Shown here: one piece after another, positions 1-8,848 of the stretch | How positions within the stretch are numbered: the first letter of the stretch is position 1 | How the letters are laid out: every line of letters starts with the position of its first letter | Source of the DNA: an uncultured Clostridia bacterium | GTDB lineage: Bacteria; Bacillota; Clostridia; Christensenellales; Borkfalkiaceae | Assembly (NCBI GenBank): GCA_944354125.1 | Contig: CALVPT010000014.1 | Span: 1-48,237, forward strand | Direction of reading: 5' to 3' | Length of the DNA stretch: 48,237 nt | The notes under the pieces: model-generated | What the model was told of the DNA's origin: nothing | The model's database searches: none | Seen by the model: the letters and a program-made list of their open reading frames with translations, nothing else | Program-made: the position numbers and the translations under genes

Positions 1-641
1 TTGATATGGTCCAAATTGCGGCGTCGCCGAACTGTCTGAATGACCCTCTCATCTCTTTTACATAATCTTCAGGGTCAAGCTCAACGGCCATTTCGCTGCC
101 GCCGAGACCTGAAGAAGTAGCAGCCAAAGTCCTGTGGTTTTCGTCCGGAGCCGTCGCCCGAACCCGAGCCGCCGCCAACAGTCTGGAGCTCTACGCTTCT
201 GTATCCGAATAATGTGACTTTGCCCTCATCTTTGCCAAGAGGAAGCGCATTATCCTTATTCTTCAACAGGGTAAAGCCCTCTCCCGCAATCTCTATATTA
301 AGCTGTTCGCCAGCTGCACGAACCTCATCTATGGAATTATAATCGGGGTAAAACTTACCGTTAGCATCAAGGTAACCCGTCTTCGTTCCGTTTGCCGTAA
401 TCGTAGTTTCGGTAATATCTTCAGACGGCGTATATTCTTCACCGCTTATGGCACTCTCACCGGCAGGGCCTTGGGGTCCCTGTTCTCCCTGCGGTCCCTG
501 AGGTCCCTGGATACCCTGTTCTCCCTGCGGGCCCTGAGGTCCTTGCGCTCCAGCCTGTCCCGCACATCCGGTAAATGTCATTACTGCAGCAGTAGTCAGA
601 CACAAAACCGTTGCAATAATTGCATTAATGCGTTTTTTCAT
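1..641 (-). pseudogene. Collagen-like lipoprotein with glycoside hydrolase family 3 domain, frameshifted and cut by window edge
   Basis: The start at 641 follows a good ribosome binding site (GGAGG) and encodes a lipoprotein signal peptide with lipobox TFTGC (Cys26). Residues about 29-63 are Gly-X-Y triplets (GPQGPQGEQG type). Residues about 118-160 read like the start of the C-terminal domain of glycoside hydrolase family 3 (GFTLLKNKDNALPL, then VTLFG and a GGGSGSG loop), a family of beta-glucosidases and related enzymes. At about 150-172 the reading frame changes: the original frame stops at 81-83, but another frame stays open to position 1 and includes FGDAAIWTIS, which fits the next conserved strand of the same domain. 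The gene is therefore either a real pseudogene or carries a sequencing indel, and it continues beyond the window. A cell-surface saccharide hydrolase held away from the membrane by a collagen-like stalk is the inferred role. The GH3 call rests on motif similarity only. Confidence 0.6.
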
Positions 642-793
642 ATCTTTTCCTCCTATAATAATTTGACGTTTAAATAACGTCCTAAGGCATTAACAAATTT
701 AATTCAAGATTGACGAATAAGTCAATACATCAAACAGATTCTGATATTATTGCAACATTTATTGTTGACAAATAACATAATTAGCAATAAAAA

Positions 794-823
794 ATGCCCC
801 GCAAAAGAGATTTTGCAGGGCAT
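794..823 (-). terminator. Intrinsic terminator of the AgrA/AgrC-like operon
   Basis: A 13-bp stem (794-806 with 811-823, one mismatch) lies just past the kinase stop codon. On the minus strand it is followed by a TTTTTATT run. Confidence 0.7.
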
Positions 824-850
824 AAGTTTTAATTATTTTACATAAAATCT

Positions 851-2137
851 TTATCTTCTGTCAAAAAACATTATATCCAGAGCAAACGTATCGCTGTGAA
901 TATCGAGCCTTAGATTCCCCCCGTATTTTTGTACTACATTGCGTATGCTTTTAAGTCCGAACCCGTGATAAGCAGTATCCGTTTTTGTAGTCATAGGCAA
1001 ACCGTCTACTATTTGAGGATTACCATTGAAATAATTTTCGGAGCGCAAAAACAGCATTCCTTTTTCTTCTTTTAAAGTAAGAATGATCACTCTTTTTTCA
1101 GCTTCCTTAACCTTATCTACTGCTTCGATGGCATTGTCCAATATGTTCCCGAAAAGGGAATATATATCCGATTCATGCATAAAATTAAGTCTGCTACCGT
1201 CGACCATACAAGTAAACTCAATTTTTTTATTCAGACATACAAGACTTTTCATGGTAATTACTACATCGAGAGCAATATTGCCGGTCTTATACGCAGAATC
1301 ATAAACATCTACGGCCTCTTTAATTTTTTGTATCTCTTCATCGCTTATCCTTCCACTTAAAATATTAAGCTGATGTTTAAGATCATGGCACTTGATGTTT
1401 ATGGTATCCACGACAGTTTTTTCCAAGAGATATTGTTCTCGTTCTCTTGCCGCAATTTGTTTTGTTACTTCAAGCTCGTTTCGGTATTCATCTTTTACAA
1501 GCACATTGAATTCTAACACAAGGATAAGAAAAGCAAAAATTATAGATGACACAAAATTCGCCGCCAAAATCATTCTGTCTTCAATAGAAAACACAAACGG
1601 TATCATGGCGTCTTCTATTACTACCATTACACACAAAGCGCATGCAGATATTACAAGCTGAACAGGATTACTTATAACTATTTCATTGCGTTTATATCCA
1701 TTGCGCCTATAAAATATATAAACGCTTATGGAATATACTAAAGCAGCAAATACAAGTTGGAGAATAATTAAATACAACAAACTACTTGGTATCGAGAACA
1801 ATCGAATAAACAGCCCTACAATCCGCATTGTAAGATGTTGTAAACAGTAACCTACGGTTGCACAGAAAAAAGCTGTTAATATATGGCAATCATATGATAT
1901 CCACACAAGTGCAAATGTTAATGCATACTGCATAAAATATGTTCCGCTGCTTAACCAAAGACTATCAATATGCAATTTTCTGCCGAAATAACGCATACCT
2001 AATATTATTATAATATTTACAAGCAGTAATGATATTAAACGTACCCAGTAATATTTACGGCGCGGAAATCGCAAACACAAAAGAAGGGCACCTAAATTTG
2101 TCAATATAATAAACCTGAAAGGATCATAAAGCCACAT
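851..2137 (-). CDS. AgrC-like sensor histidine kinase (GHKL type)
   Basis: The 428-residue protein has about six hydrophobic segments in residues 1-215, a short linker, then a cytoplasmic kinase core. The H-box is HDLKHQL with the presumed phospho-acceptor His251. The N-box is NILDNAIEA (from about 331) and a glycine-rich G-box is HGFGLKSI (from about 391). This layout is typical of the HPK10 family (AgrC, ComD, VirS), which senses peptides, often cyclic ones, through the membrane domain. It lies 17 bp after the LytTR response regulator and shares its promoter. No agrB-like processing enzyme or evident propeptide gene sits nearby, so the ligand is unknown. It probably passes phosphate to the upstream regulator. 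Confidence 0.85.
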   Translation of the reverse strand: MWLYDPFRFIILTNLGALLLCLRFPRRKYYWVRLISLLLVNIIIILGMRYFGRKLHIDSLWLSSGTYFMQYALTFALVWISYDCHILTAFFCATVGYCLQHLTMRIVGLFIRLFSIPSSLLYLIILQLVFAALVYSISVYIFYRRNGYKRNEIVISNPVQLVISACALCVMVVIEDAMIPFVFSIEDRMILAANFVSSIIFAFLILVLEFNVLVKDEYRNELEVTKQIAAREREQYLLEKTVVDTINIKCHDLKHQLNILSGRISDEEIQKIKEAVDVYDSAYKTGNIALDVVITMKSLVCLNKKIEFTCMVDGSRLNFMHESDIYSLFGNILDNAIEAVDKVKEAEKRVIILTLKEEKGMLFLRSENYFNGNPQIVDGLPMTTKTDTAYHGFGLKSIRNVVQKYGGNLRLDIHSDTFALDIMFFDRR

Positions 2138-2154
2138 AGTTCAACTTTCTCCGC

Positions 2155-2859
2155 TTACCTAGCGCTGTAATACCCGTGCAAAGCTTCTATAAATGATTTT
2201 CTTTTGGGTCTGCTTATAGGTAAAACAATATCATTAAGGTAAACGTTATAACCCTCAATCTGAGTAACATGTCTTAAGCTGACAAAATAACTACTGCTAC
2301 ATAAAGCAAATTCACCGACAGGGAATTGAGCTATTACCTGTTTCATTGTTCCATAAGCTCTATAATCCCCTTTATCTGTATGGTAGAGTATAGAGTGCAT
2401 ATTAATTTCTACGTATATAACAATATCCGAAGAAAACCTGACTTCCCCTTTAGGAGTTTTGACCATTATTTCATAACTCTCAGACATTCCGTATTTCTTC
2501 ATAGCTCTTTTTAACTTCAGAGAAAACGCCATATAATTCAATGGTTTCAGCAGGTAATCCATTGCATCGAATTCATAGCCATTGATAGCAAATTGAGCCA
2601 GATTGGTAACAAAAAACAAAATAACATAAGTATCCAATCTCCTCAATTGGCGAGCTGTTTCCAGCCCGTTTATAACGGGCATATCTATATCCATAAACAC
2701 CATATCATAATTAGGTTTATATGAATCAAGAAATGCAATACCGCTCATAAACAATTTTATATTAAATTGAACACCATTCTCTGCACCAAATCTTTTAAGA
2801 AACGATGATATTCGCTCCTGTTCACTTTTTTCGTCTTCTACTATTGCAATGTTAATCAT
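2155..2859 (-). CDS. LytTR-family response regulator (AgrA-like)
   Basis: This is a 234-residue two-domain regulator. Residues 1-120 form a receiver domain with the acidic pocket (VEDE at 7-10), probable phospho-acceptor Asp57 in MDIDMP, and the conserved Lys in LLKPLNY. Residues about 135-234 match the LytTR DNA-binding domain, including FALCSSSYFVSLRHV and the late PISRPKRKSF motif. LytTR proteins bind pairs of short direct repeats upstream of their targets. The gene precedes the kinase by 17 bp in one operon. The start at 2859 has the ribosome binding site AAGGTGGTG. The targets are not visible; the adjacent surface lipoprotein gene is a possible one, by position only. Confidence 0.88.
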   Translation of the reverse strand: MINIAIVEDEKSEQERISSFLKRFGAENGVQFNIKLFMSGIAFLDSYKPNYDMVFMDIDMPVINGLETARQLRRLDTYVILFFVTNLAQFAINGYEFDAMDYLLKPLNYMAFSLKLKRAMKKYGMSESYEIMVKTPKGEVRFSSDIVIYVEINMHSILYHTDKGDYRAYGTMKQVIAQFPVGEFALCSSSYFVSLRHVTQIEGYNVYLNDIVLPISRPKRKSFIEALHGYYSAR

Positions 2860-2883
2860 AATTCACCACCTTATTCATTAATC

Positions 2884-2912
2884 AGCATACCACATTATCA
2901 AATTACGGTCAA
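2884..2912 (-). promoter_or_regulatory. Promoter of the response regulator-kinase operon
   Basis: On the minus strand a -35 TTGACC (2907-2912), a 17-bp spacer and a -10 TATGCT (2884-2889) lie 25 bp before the regulator start. Confidence 0.6.
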
Positions 2913-3076
2913 TAGTGCAGAAAAATTCACAACATTATATGGCATTTTAACAACATAAATTGCTATACTGTAAATGCATTCACAAAGGCTCATTCTTCTA
3001 AGCTAAAATGATAAACTATTAAAAAGTTTTCAGCTTATTCTAATTTTACAATTACTCCGAAGAAATCTATGCAAAA

Positions 3077-3116
3077 AAATAAGACGAACGAAGGTGAACT
3101 TCGATTCGTCTTATTT
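3077..3116 (-). terminator. Terminator of tRNA-Arg
   Basis: A long stem (3077-3088 with 3105-3116, plus inner CGAAG/CTTCG) is followed on the minus strand by seven T, directly after the tRNA 3' end. Confidence 0.8.
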
Positions 3117-3121
3117 ACTTC

Positions 3122-3198
3122 TGGTGCACCTGAATGGATTCGAACCATCGGCACCGAGCGTCGGAGGCTCGTGCTCTATCCAGCTGAGCTACAGGTGC
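3122..3198 (-). tRNA. tRNA-Arg (CCG)
   Basis: A complete cloverleaf reads on the minus strand. The acceptor stem is GCACCTG/CAGGTGC, the D-arm is GCTC...GAGC, and the anticodon stem CGAGC/GCTCG encloses the loop CTCCGAC with anticodon CCG. The T-arm has GGTTCGAATCC and the 3' CCA is encoded. Confidence 0.95.
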
Positions 3199-3301
3199 AA
3201 ACTCTCCGCCGACCAGCAAAAATCGGCGGAAATATATATCTTTGTTATGCTGATATTATATTCCTTACCGCGCCAAAATTGCAACAGATAATTTAAAAAA
3301 A

Positions 3302-4516
3302 TTATGACTGTTTTGCATAGGCGCATACAATTCTAAGCAATATCTTTACGACTTTTTCCATATCCTGAACGGCTATGAACTCATTGAGCCCGTGCGCGTT
3401 CCTGCCGCCGGTGCATATGTTCGGACAGGGCAACCCCATATATGACAGCTGCGAGCCGTCCGTGCCGCCCCTTATGGGCTGGGTTATGGGCTCAACGCCC
3501 TCCTCCCTCATAGCCTTCTGGACGTTTTCGACGAGGTGCATGTGCGGAACTATGACATCGGCGCAGTTGCGGTACTGATCCTTCAATGTCAGGCTTACCC
3601 TGCCGCCGTACAGCGCAGAATATTTTTCGGCAACGCTCCTTACGAATTGCTTGCGCTCCTCAAATTTTTTGCCGTCGTGATCGCGGATAATGCCGTGCAG
3701 CACGCACTTTTCTACGCCGCCCTCTATTGCCATTATGAAGTAATATCCCTCTCTGCCCTCCGTCGTCTCGGGACGTTCAGCCTTGGGAAACTCCGAAATG
3801 ATGTCATTAGCGACGGCTACGGCGTTTATCATTCTGCCCTTTGCCTGCCCGGGGTGAATGTTCACGCCCGTAATGCACATTTCAAAGCTTGCGCCGTTGA
3901 ATGTCTCATAGGAAATTTCACCCAGCTCCTCGCCGTCGACGGTATAGGCAAACTGACAGCCGAACTTTTTTACGTCGAAGAGCGCTGCCCCGTGACCGAT
4001 CTCCTCGTCGGGCGTAAAGGCTATGCCTATTCTGCCGTGCCTGATTTCGGGATGCGCCGTAAGATATTCCGCAAGCGCCATTATTTCGGCTACGCCTGCC
4101 TTATCGTCTGCGCCGAGAACGGTAGTGCCGTCCGAAGTGATTATGTCCTTGCCCTTGTATCCGTCGAGTTCGGGAAACTTTTCAGGCGAAATGACGCCCT
4201 CTTTCAAGGCAATGTCTCCGCCCTCATAATTTTTATGCACCATGGGCTTTACGCCGTATCCCTTAGGCTCGCCAACGACGTCGATGTGCGCGATAAGACC
4301 TATTGCCGTTCCGCCCACGCAATTTGCAGGTATGGCGGAATACACATACGCATTCGGCGTCACCTCTGCCTCCAGCCCCATAGCCCTGAGCTCGTCGCAC
4401 AGCATTCTAGCCAGATTATGCTGGCACTGAGTAGACGGCGTCACATCGAAATTATTCTCGTCGCTGGGCGTGTCTACCTGTACATATCTCAAAAATTTCT
4501 GCTCTACGCTCTCCAT
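3302..4516 (-). CDS. pepT: Peptidase T (tripeptide aminopeptidase)
   Basis: This is a zinc metallopeptidase of family M20 that removes the N-terminal residue of tripeptides in the cytoplasm. Visible landmarks are the early QVDTPSDE motif, the first metal ligand in LIAHIDVVGEP, the bridging Asp in VLGADDKAGVAEIM, the catalytic Glu pair in FTPDEEIGHG, a later Asp in AYTVDGEELGE, and the C-terminal His in GGRNAHGLNEF. The length of about 404 residues is normal for PepT. I chose the ATG at 4516 because AGGGAGGGG lies 8 bp upstream; an in-frame GTG at 4525 overlaps that site. The DUF4250 gene ends 2 bp upstream, so the two are probably cotranscribed. Confidence 0.93.
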   Translation of the reverse strand: MESVEQKFLRYVQVDTPSDENNFDVTPSTQCQHNLARMLCDELRAMGLEAEVTPNAYVYSAIPANCVGGTAIGLIAHIDVVGEPKGYGVKPMVHKNYEGGDIALKEGVISPEKFPELDGYKGKDIITSDGTTVLGADDKAGVAEIMALAEYLTAHPEIRHGRIGIAFTPDEEIGHGAALFDVKKFGCQFAYTVDGEELGEISYETFNGASFEMCITGVNIHPGQAKGRMINAVAVANDIISEFPKAERPETTEGREGYYFIMAIEGGVEKCVLHGIIRDHDGKKFEERKQFVRSVAEKYSALYGGRVSLTLKDQYRNCADVIVPHMHLVENVQKAMREEGVEPITQPIRGGTDGSQLSYMGLPCPNICTGGRNAHGLNEFIAVQDMEKVVKILLRIVCAYAKQS

Positions 4517-4518
4517 AA

Positions 4519-4707
4519 TCAACACCCCTCCCTTACAAATGCGTTTCTGTCCCCGGAATAGACATATCCCAGTTCGCCGAGCTTGCGCTCTATATCCTTA
4601 CGCTCCGCGCCATATTCGGCACAGAGGTCGTCGAGAGAGGAAAAGTTATCCCTCAACTGAGTATTGACATATGAAAGCAGAATAAAACTGTCTTCGGGAA
4701 GTCTCAT
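4519..4707 (-). CDS. DUF4250-family small protein
   Basis: A 62-residue protein beginning MRLPEDSFILLSYVNTQLRD, followed by FSSLDDLCAEYG and a final LGELGYVYSGDRNAFV. This matches the pattern of DUF4250, a short family in Firmicutes with a predicted helix-turn-helix-like fold and no known function. It lies directly upstream of pepT in the same direction, with the stop codon 2 bp before the pepT start. Composition is ordinary. Confidence 0.75.
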   Translation of the reverse strand: MRLPEDSFILLSYVNTQLRDNFSSLDDLCAEYGAERKDIERKLGELGYVYSGDRNAFVREGC

Positions 4708-4764
4708 GGCTATATTATACCACTAATAACGGGCGTTGGCAAATCAATATGGACGAAAATGAAG

Positions 4765-4794
4765 TTGCAAGGCAGGCTTTAAATGTGCTATAAT
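4765..4794 (+). promoter_or_regulatory. Extended -10 promoter of mnmA, ending 6 bp before the start codon
   Basis: The -35 is TTGCAA (4765-4770), the spacer is 18 bp, and the -10 is TATAAT (4789-4794) preceded by TGC. Transcription would start at about 4800-4802, on the mnmA start codon at 4801, so the message is predicted to be leaderless or nearly so. Confidence 0.65.
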
Positions 4795-4800
4795 CAAGGC

Positions 4801-5877
4801 ATGAAAAAGACGGTTGTAGTTGGCATGAGCGGCGGAGTCGACAGCTCGGTCGCCGCATTGCTCCTGAAAAATCAGGGATATAACGTTATCGGGCTGTTTA
4901 TGCTCAACTGGGAGGAACAGGGCGATGACGGCGCCTGCACGGCGGAATCTGACTTTGCCGATGTGCGCAGGGTATGCGCGCTTCTTGACATACCCTATTA
5001 CAGCGTAAATTTCGCAAAACAGTATGCCGACAGAGTGTTCAGGCACTTTTTGGACGAATATGCCGCAGGCAGGACGCCTAACCCGGACGTACTCTGCAAC
5101 CGCGAGATAAAGTTCGGCCCGTTCAGGGAATATGCCCTTTCCATGGGCGCGGACTACGTGGCAACGGGACACTATTGCGGAATCGAGCACGCGACAGACG
5201 GAAGGCACTACCTTTTAAAGGCGGCTGACGCGAACAAGGATCAGACCTATTTTTTGAATCAGGTCACGCAGCCTCAGCTTGCAGACGTTCTCTTCCCCCT
5301 TGCAGATCTTAAGAAGGAAGAAGTGAGACGCCTTGCCGAGGAAAACGGACTTGCAACCGCCAAGAAAAAAGACTCGACGGGCATATGCTTTATAGGCGAA
5401 CGCAACTTCAGAAAATTCCTTTCGACGTATCTGCCTGCAAAACCCGGGCGCATACTTACGCTTGAGGGCGAGGACGTTGGCGAGCACATCGGGCTGATGC
5501 ACTACACGATAGGACAGCGCAGAGGAATAAATCTCGGCGGAAAACAGGGCGAAACGGGCAGATGGTTTGTGGTAAAAAAGGACCTTGAAAACAACGTCCT
5601 GTATGTTTCCCACGGCGACGAGAGCCCCCTCTACTCCCGTTCCTGCGAAGTTACGTCGCTCAACTGGATAGGCTTTAATCCCTTGCAAGAGTTTGCCTGC
5701 ACGGCAAAATTCAGATATCGCCAGGGCGAGCAAGGCGTAAAAGTTATTCTCGACGGCGACAAGGCGCTTGTTGAATTCAATGAAAAGCAGAGAGCCGTGA
5801 CCGAGGGACAATATGCAGTCTTTTACGACGAGCGCAGATGCCTTGGCGGCGGCGTAATAGAAAAGGTAAACTACTGA
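4801..5877 (+). CDS. mnmA: tRNA-specific 2-thiouridylase MnmA
   Basis: MnmA adenylates and thiolates uridine 34 in the wobble position of tRNA-Lys, tRNA-Glu and tRNA-Gln, taking sulfur from a cysteine desulfurase relay. The N-terminal PP-loop is [12 protein letters not shown]. The two catalytic cysteines are in [12 protein letters not shown] and [14 protein letters not shown], and the tRNA-binding region includes YFLNQV. The length of 358 residues is normal. The in-frame ATG at 4783 lies upstream of the -10 box and would not be transcribed, so I use the ATG at 4801. No ribosome binding site separates promoter and start, which points to leaderless translation. It is transcribed alone and followed by a strong terminator. 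Confidence 0.95.
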   Translation: MKKTVVVGMSGGVDSSVAALLLKNQGYNVIGLFMLNWEEQGDDGACTAESDFADVRRVCALLDIPYYSVNFAKQYADRVFRHFLDEYAAGRTPNPDVLCNREIKFGPFREYALSMGADYVATGHYCGIEHATDGRHYLLKAADANKDQTYFLNQVTQPQLADVLFPLADLKKEEVRRLAEENGLATAKKKDSTGICFIGERNFRKFLSTYLPAKPGRILTLEGEDVGEHIGLMHYTIGQRRGINLGGKQGETGRWFVVKKDLENNVLYVSHGDESPLYSRSCEVTSLNWIGFNPLQEFACTAKFRYRQGEQGVKVILDGDKALVEFNEKQRAVTEGQYAVFYDERRCLGGGVIEKVNY

Positions 5878-5896
5878 ACAAAAAAATCACAAAAAA

Positions 5897-5912
5897 TGTT
5901 ACACGTGAAACA
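5897..5912. other. Degenerate parS-like site
   Basis: TGTTACACGTGAAACA differs from the parS consensus TGTTTCACGTGAAACA at one position. It lies between the mnmA stop codon and its terminator. Confidence 0.65.
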
Positions 5913-5941
5913 TTTTTAATTTTTCATTGTGAACTTATTTT

Positions 5942-5980
5942 AATGGGGCGGAGGAGATCTGAGATTTCCTCCGCCCCATT
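5942..5980 (+). terminator. Terminator of mnmA
   Basis: A perfect 14-bp GC-rich stem (5942-5955 with 5967-5980) is followed by a T-rich stretch. Confidence 0.85.
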
Positions 5981-6057
5981 TCATTATTTATAACCTGATA
6001 GGTCCACCGCTATTCAGTGCAAACGACATCAATTAAAATATCGGTATGCATAATTAA

Positions 6058-6105
6058 GAGCGCGGCTAGGGCAAATAAAATTGCCCTAGCCGCACTCTTT
6101 TTTTT
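6058..6105. terminator. Second hairpin terminator, strong on plus, possibly shared with the BspA-like gene
   Basis: A 17-bp stem with one wobble (6058-6074 with 6081-6097) is followed by eight T on the plus strand. It also lies just past the end of the minus-strand BspA-like gene, where the T-tail is weak (TCTTAATTAT). Convergent genes may share it. Positions 5878-6121 hold no gene. Confidence 0.75.
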
Positions 6106-6121
6106 CAGCATTTAAATTTTG

Positions 6122-7233
6122 TCATTCGGCGCTATCGTATCCCCAAACAACTGTTGTCGAACTATAATCAGAACCATACCAAGAATCATCCCAGCCGTCA
6201 GGTTTACTTTCTGCCTGGCAATATATGGTAAATGTTCCAAACTTAGAAAAGACATACCACCCCATGTTCACAACGCTTTCAGGTATATATATTTCCGTAA
6301 GACTCTTATCGTGATAAAACGCATAATCGCCTATTGTTACCACCCTGTCGGGAATGGTTATATCGGAAAGATTGAAACAGCTTGCAAATGCCATTAACCC
6401 TATAGCAGAGGATTTGAATCACTGTCGCTGAACGTTATATTGCACCAAGCGACAATGTCATATATGTATGTTCTGTTAAGTCGCATGCATCCGTAGAATG
6501 CATCTTCGCCGATCAGCTTTACTTTTGGCGGAATGGTTATTTCTTCCAGAGTTGTACATTCGGCAAAAGCTTTTTCACCGATAGTACTAAGCGAGCTGCT
6601 TTGGTTGATTGTAATGTCCTTCAATGAAGCGCAACCGTTGAAAGCATTCGCGCCGATGGCAGTAACGCTGTCCGGAATTGATATGCTTTCAAGCAAGGCG
6701 CAACCGCTGAAAGCTCCGTCAGAAATTGTAATCAGCTTAGTGCTTTGACTGAATGTCAACCGCTTTAAAGACGTGCATTCAGTGAAACCGTCGCTTACAA
6801 TGCCTGACACGGTCTTGCCGCGGTATGTGGCAGGAATTGAGATCTCTGAAAGATATTTCGCCTTCCCTGCCCCTACAGCATATGTTCCGTCATCGAGGGG
6901 GTAAAACTCAAGCCCGTCGGTTCCTTCAGAAGTACCCTCGCACTTAAGCCATTCGAGGAAGTCCTCTTCAGTGCCCGTATGACCTGCTTCCAGCCAGATT
7001 TGATATGCCGACTTGCCAGCTTCGCCCTGCGCCCCGTCTTCTCCCTTCAGCCATTCAAGGAAGTCCTCTTCTGTGCCTTGGTTGCCTGCCAAAAGCCAGA
7101 TGTCATAGGCAGATTTACCGTCCGCGCCTTTGTTATCATCATCTACGCATGCAGTCATTGTTATCGCCGCGGCGCCCGTAGCAAACACCGCCAACGATAA
7201 AAGTATGCCCGCCGCAATTTTCTTTATGCGCAT
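6122..7233 (-). pseudogene. BspA-like leucine-rich-repeat surface lipoprotein, frameshifted
   Basis: The N-terminus is a lipoprotein signal with lipobox MTAC (Cys29). Residues about 37-98 are two copies of a roughly 32-residue module (GKSAYDIWLLAGNQGTEEDF and GKSAYQIWLEAGHTGTEEDF), each linked by short G-X-Y stretches. The rest is LRR_5 repeats of the BspA type (CTSLKRLTF, SIPDSVTAIGANAFNGCASL). The first frame stops at 6400-6402 after SDSDSNPLL. A second frame then continues the repeat pattern (AIGLMAFASCFNLSDITIP) and ends at 6122. BspA copies often carry a longer stretch at this point, so a small deletion with a frameshift is likely, or an assembly indel. BspA-like proteins sit on the cell surface and often bind host proteins or other cells. 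The ribosome binding site before 7233 is good. Confidence 0.75.
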
Positions 7234-7472
7234 TGCCTTTTCCCCTTACCTTTTTTTATATTATACTATATTTTCCGACCGATGTCCATTGCTAAACTAT
7301 TACGGTAACCTTACAGTTTTGTAAGGAATGCCCGAGCTCTGCGTAAAATTTTGAATAATGTCAGACAGAACTCTAAATAAAAATTCAAGCCTTGCGCCGG
7401 GCGTTATAACTTTCCCCTCCCTTTTAAAAATCTGTCTGATATCCGGCGAATAAAAAATTATGCGGCGTTACT

Positions 7473-7500
7473 GTATAAATACCCTCACGGCGGTCAATAA
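7473..7500 (+). promoter_or_regulatory. Possible sigma-F-type promoter of spoIIR
   Basis: GTATA (7473-7477), a 14-bp spacer and GGTCAATAA (7492-7500) resemble the sigma-F/G pattern GYATA...GGNNANAMT, 38 bp before the spoIIR start. In B. subtilis spoIIR is under sigma-F. The -10 match is imperfect. Confidence 0.35.
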
Positions 7501-7538
7501 ACAGTGCGTCGGAAAGATTTTTGTGAGGTAATTCGGAC

Positions 7539-8072
7539 ATGAAAAATCTGTGCATAACTTTTTTAGCTTTAATCATAATAATTGCAACGGTATGTTTTGC
7601 TGGTGCCGCCAACATAAGCGCATCGGGCGCAGACACGGACTATCTGCGCATACACGTCAGGGCAAACTCCAACTCGGCAATCGACCAGCAGGTCAAATAC
7701 GAGGTAAAGGACGAGGTAGTATCCTACATCACCCCCTTTGTCGCAGAGTGCGTTACAAAGGAAAAGGCCATAGAGGTAATGACCGCTCACCTTTCGGAGA
7801 TTGAAGAGGTCTGCACGAAGGCGCTTGAGGCGCGCGGCTACACATACGGCGCACGCGCAGAAATTCGCCGTGAAGAGTTCCCCACCAGAGTATATGACGG
7901 GGTCACGCTGGAGGCAGGCATATATGATGCGCTTATCGTCGAGCTCGGCACGGGCGAGGGCGACAACTGGTGGTGCGTGATATATCCGCCCCTCTGCTTC
8001 ACCGCGGCAAACGGCGACGTGGAATACCGCTCCTTAATTTACGACATAATAGAAAAATATTTTAATAGATGA
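7539..8072 (+). CDS. spoIIR: Stage II sporulation protein R (SpoIIR)
   Basis: SpoIIR is made in the forespore under sigma-F, is secreted into the intermembrane space and triggers SpoIIGA to cleave pro-sigma-E in the mother cell. The 177-residue protein has an N-terminal hydrophobic export segment (residues 4-24). The family signature follows: YLRIHVRANSNSAIDQQVKY, then KDEVVSYITPFVAE, and a late DNWWCVIYPPLCF that matches the conserved NWWCV-PPLC block. The ATG at 7539 is preceded by GAGGT. It is followed 46 bp later by sleB, giving a sporulation-germination cluster close to the origin. In B. subtilis the origin-proximal position of spoIIR matters for the timing of sigma-E activation, because that part of the chromosome enters the forespore first. 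Confidence 0.93.
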   Translation: MKNLCITFLALIIIIATVCFAGAANISASGADTDYLRIHVRANSNSAIDQQVKYEVKDEVVSYITPFVAECVTKEKAIEVMTAHLSEIEEVCTKALEARGYTYGARAEIRREEFPTRVYDGVTLEAGIYDALIVELGTGEGDNWWCVIYPPLCFTAANGDVEYRSLIYDIIEKYFNR

Positions 8073-8121
8073 GCTTCCGCCTACCCTGCTATCTGCGGCT
8101 AAAGCGGAGCAAGGAGGAATG

Positions 8122-8838
8122 ATGAAAAAAGCACTTATTTTAGGCATGGCCGCCATGATTACGGCCGTGTCGGGGCTGGGCGCAATATTCCGCACCGCAT
8201 CGATTGCGGACGGCGATATCGCCTCCTGTCCGTGCGCTCAGGTCGCCGTTTTAAGGCAGGGCGCATCGGGCGGCGAGGTCAAGGAAGTACAGCGCAGGCT
8301 CAAGAACTGGGGATACTACTCAGGCAGCGTCGACGGCATTTTCGGCTCTAAGACGGCGGAAGCAGTAAAGTACTTCCAGCGCAAAAACGGCCTCACCGCC
8401 GACGGCATAGTGGGCAAAGCCACCTATGCTGCGCTGGGAATGAACGACAGCGTAAACGTCCTTTCGGGCGGCAACTCGTCCTATACCAATTCGGACTTAT
8501 ACCTTCTGGCCAAGTGTATCTATGCAGAGGCGCGCGGCGAGAGCTATACGGGTCAGGTTGCGGTAGGCGCAGTCGTATTGAACAGGGTTGCCTCCTCTGC
8601 CTTTCCCAACACCATTTCGGGCGTCATATACCAGAAAAACGCGTTTACCTGCGTTGCGGACGGGCAGATAAATTTAGAGCCCGACAAGACGGCGATGAGC
8701 GCGGCGAGCGACGCCATGAACGGCTGGGACCCCACCTACGGGTGTCTTTACTACTACAACCCCGCAGTTGCAACAAGTTCCTGGATTTTTTCGAGGCCGA
8801 CGGTTACCACGATTGGTAAGCACGTCTTTGCAATGTAG
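8122..8838 (+). CDS. sleB: Spore cortex-lytic enzyme SleB
   Basis: SleB is a lytic transglycosylase that degrades spore cortex peptidoglycan at muramic-delta-lactam during germination. The protein has an export segment (residues about 1-30), a peptidoglycan-binding domain (LRQGASGGEVKEVQRRLKNW to GIVGKATYAALG) and a C-terminal Hydrolase_2 domain starting LLAKCIYAEARGE, where the Glu in AEARGE is the conserved catalytic residue. The domain continues with GQVAVGAVVLNRV and CVADGQI. I prefer the second of two adjacent ATG codons (8122) because AAGGAGG ends 4 bp before it; the first ATG at 8119 would be only 1 bp away. ypeB follows after 10 bp, the standard bicistronic order. Confidence 0.92.
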   Translation: MKKALILGMAAMITAVSGLGAIFRTASIADGDIASCPCAQVAVLRQGASGGEVKEVQRRLKNWGYYSGSVDGIFGSKTAEAVKYFQRKNGLTADGIVGKATYAALGMNDSVNVLSGGNSSYTNSDLYLLAKCIYAEARGESYTGQVAVGAVVLNRVASSAFPNTISGVIYQKNAFTCVADGQINLEPDKTAMSAASDAMNGWDPTYGCLYYYNPAVATSSWIFSRPTVTTIGKHVFAM

Positions 8839-8848
8839 GAGGTGAAAA

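Noticed and set aside
3536..4561. 341-codon open frame on the plus strand
   Set aside because: It lies antisense to the clear pepT gene; long antisense frames are common in GC-rich genes.
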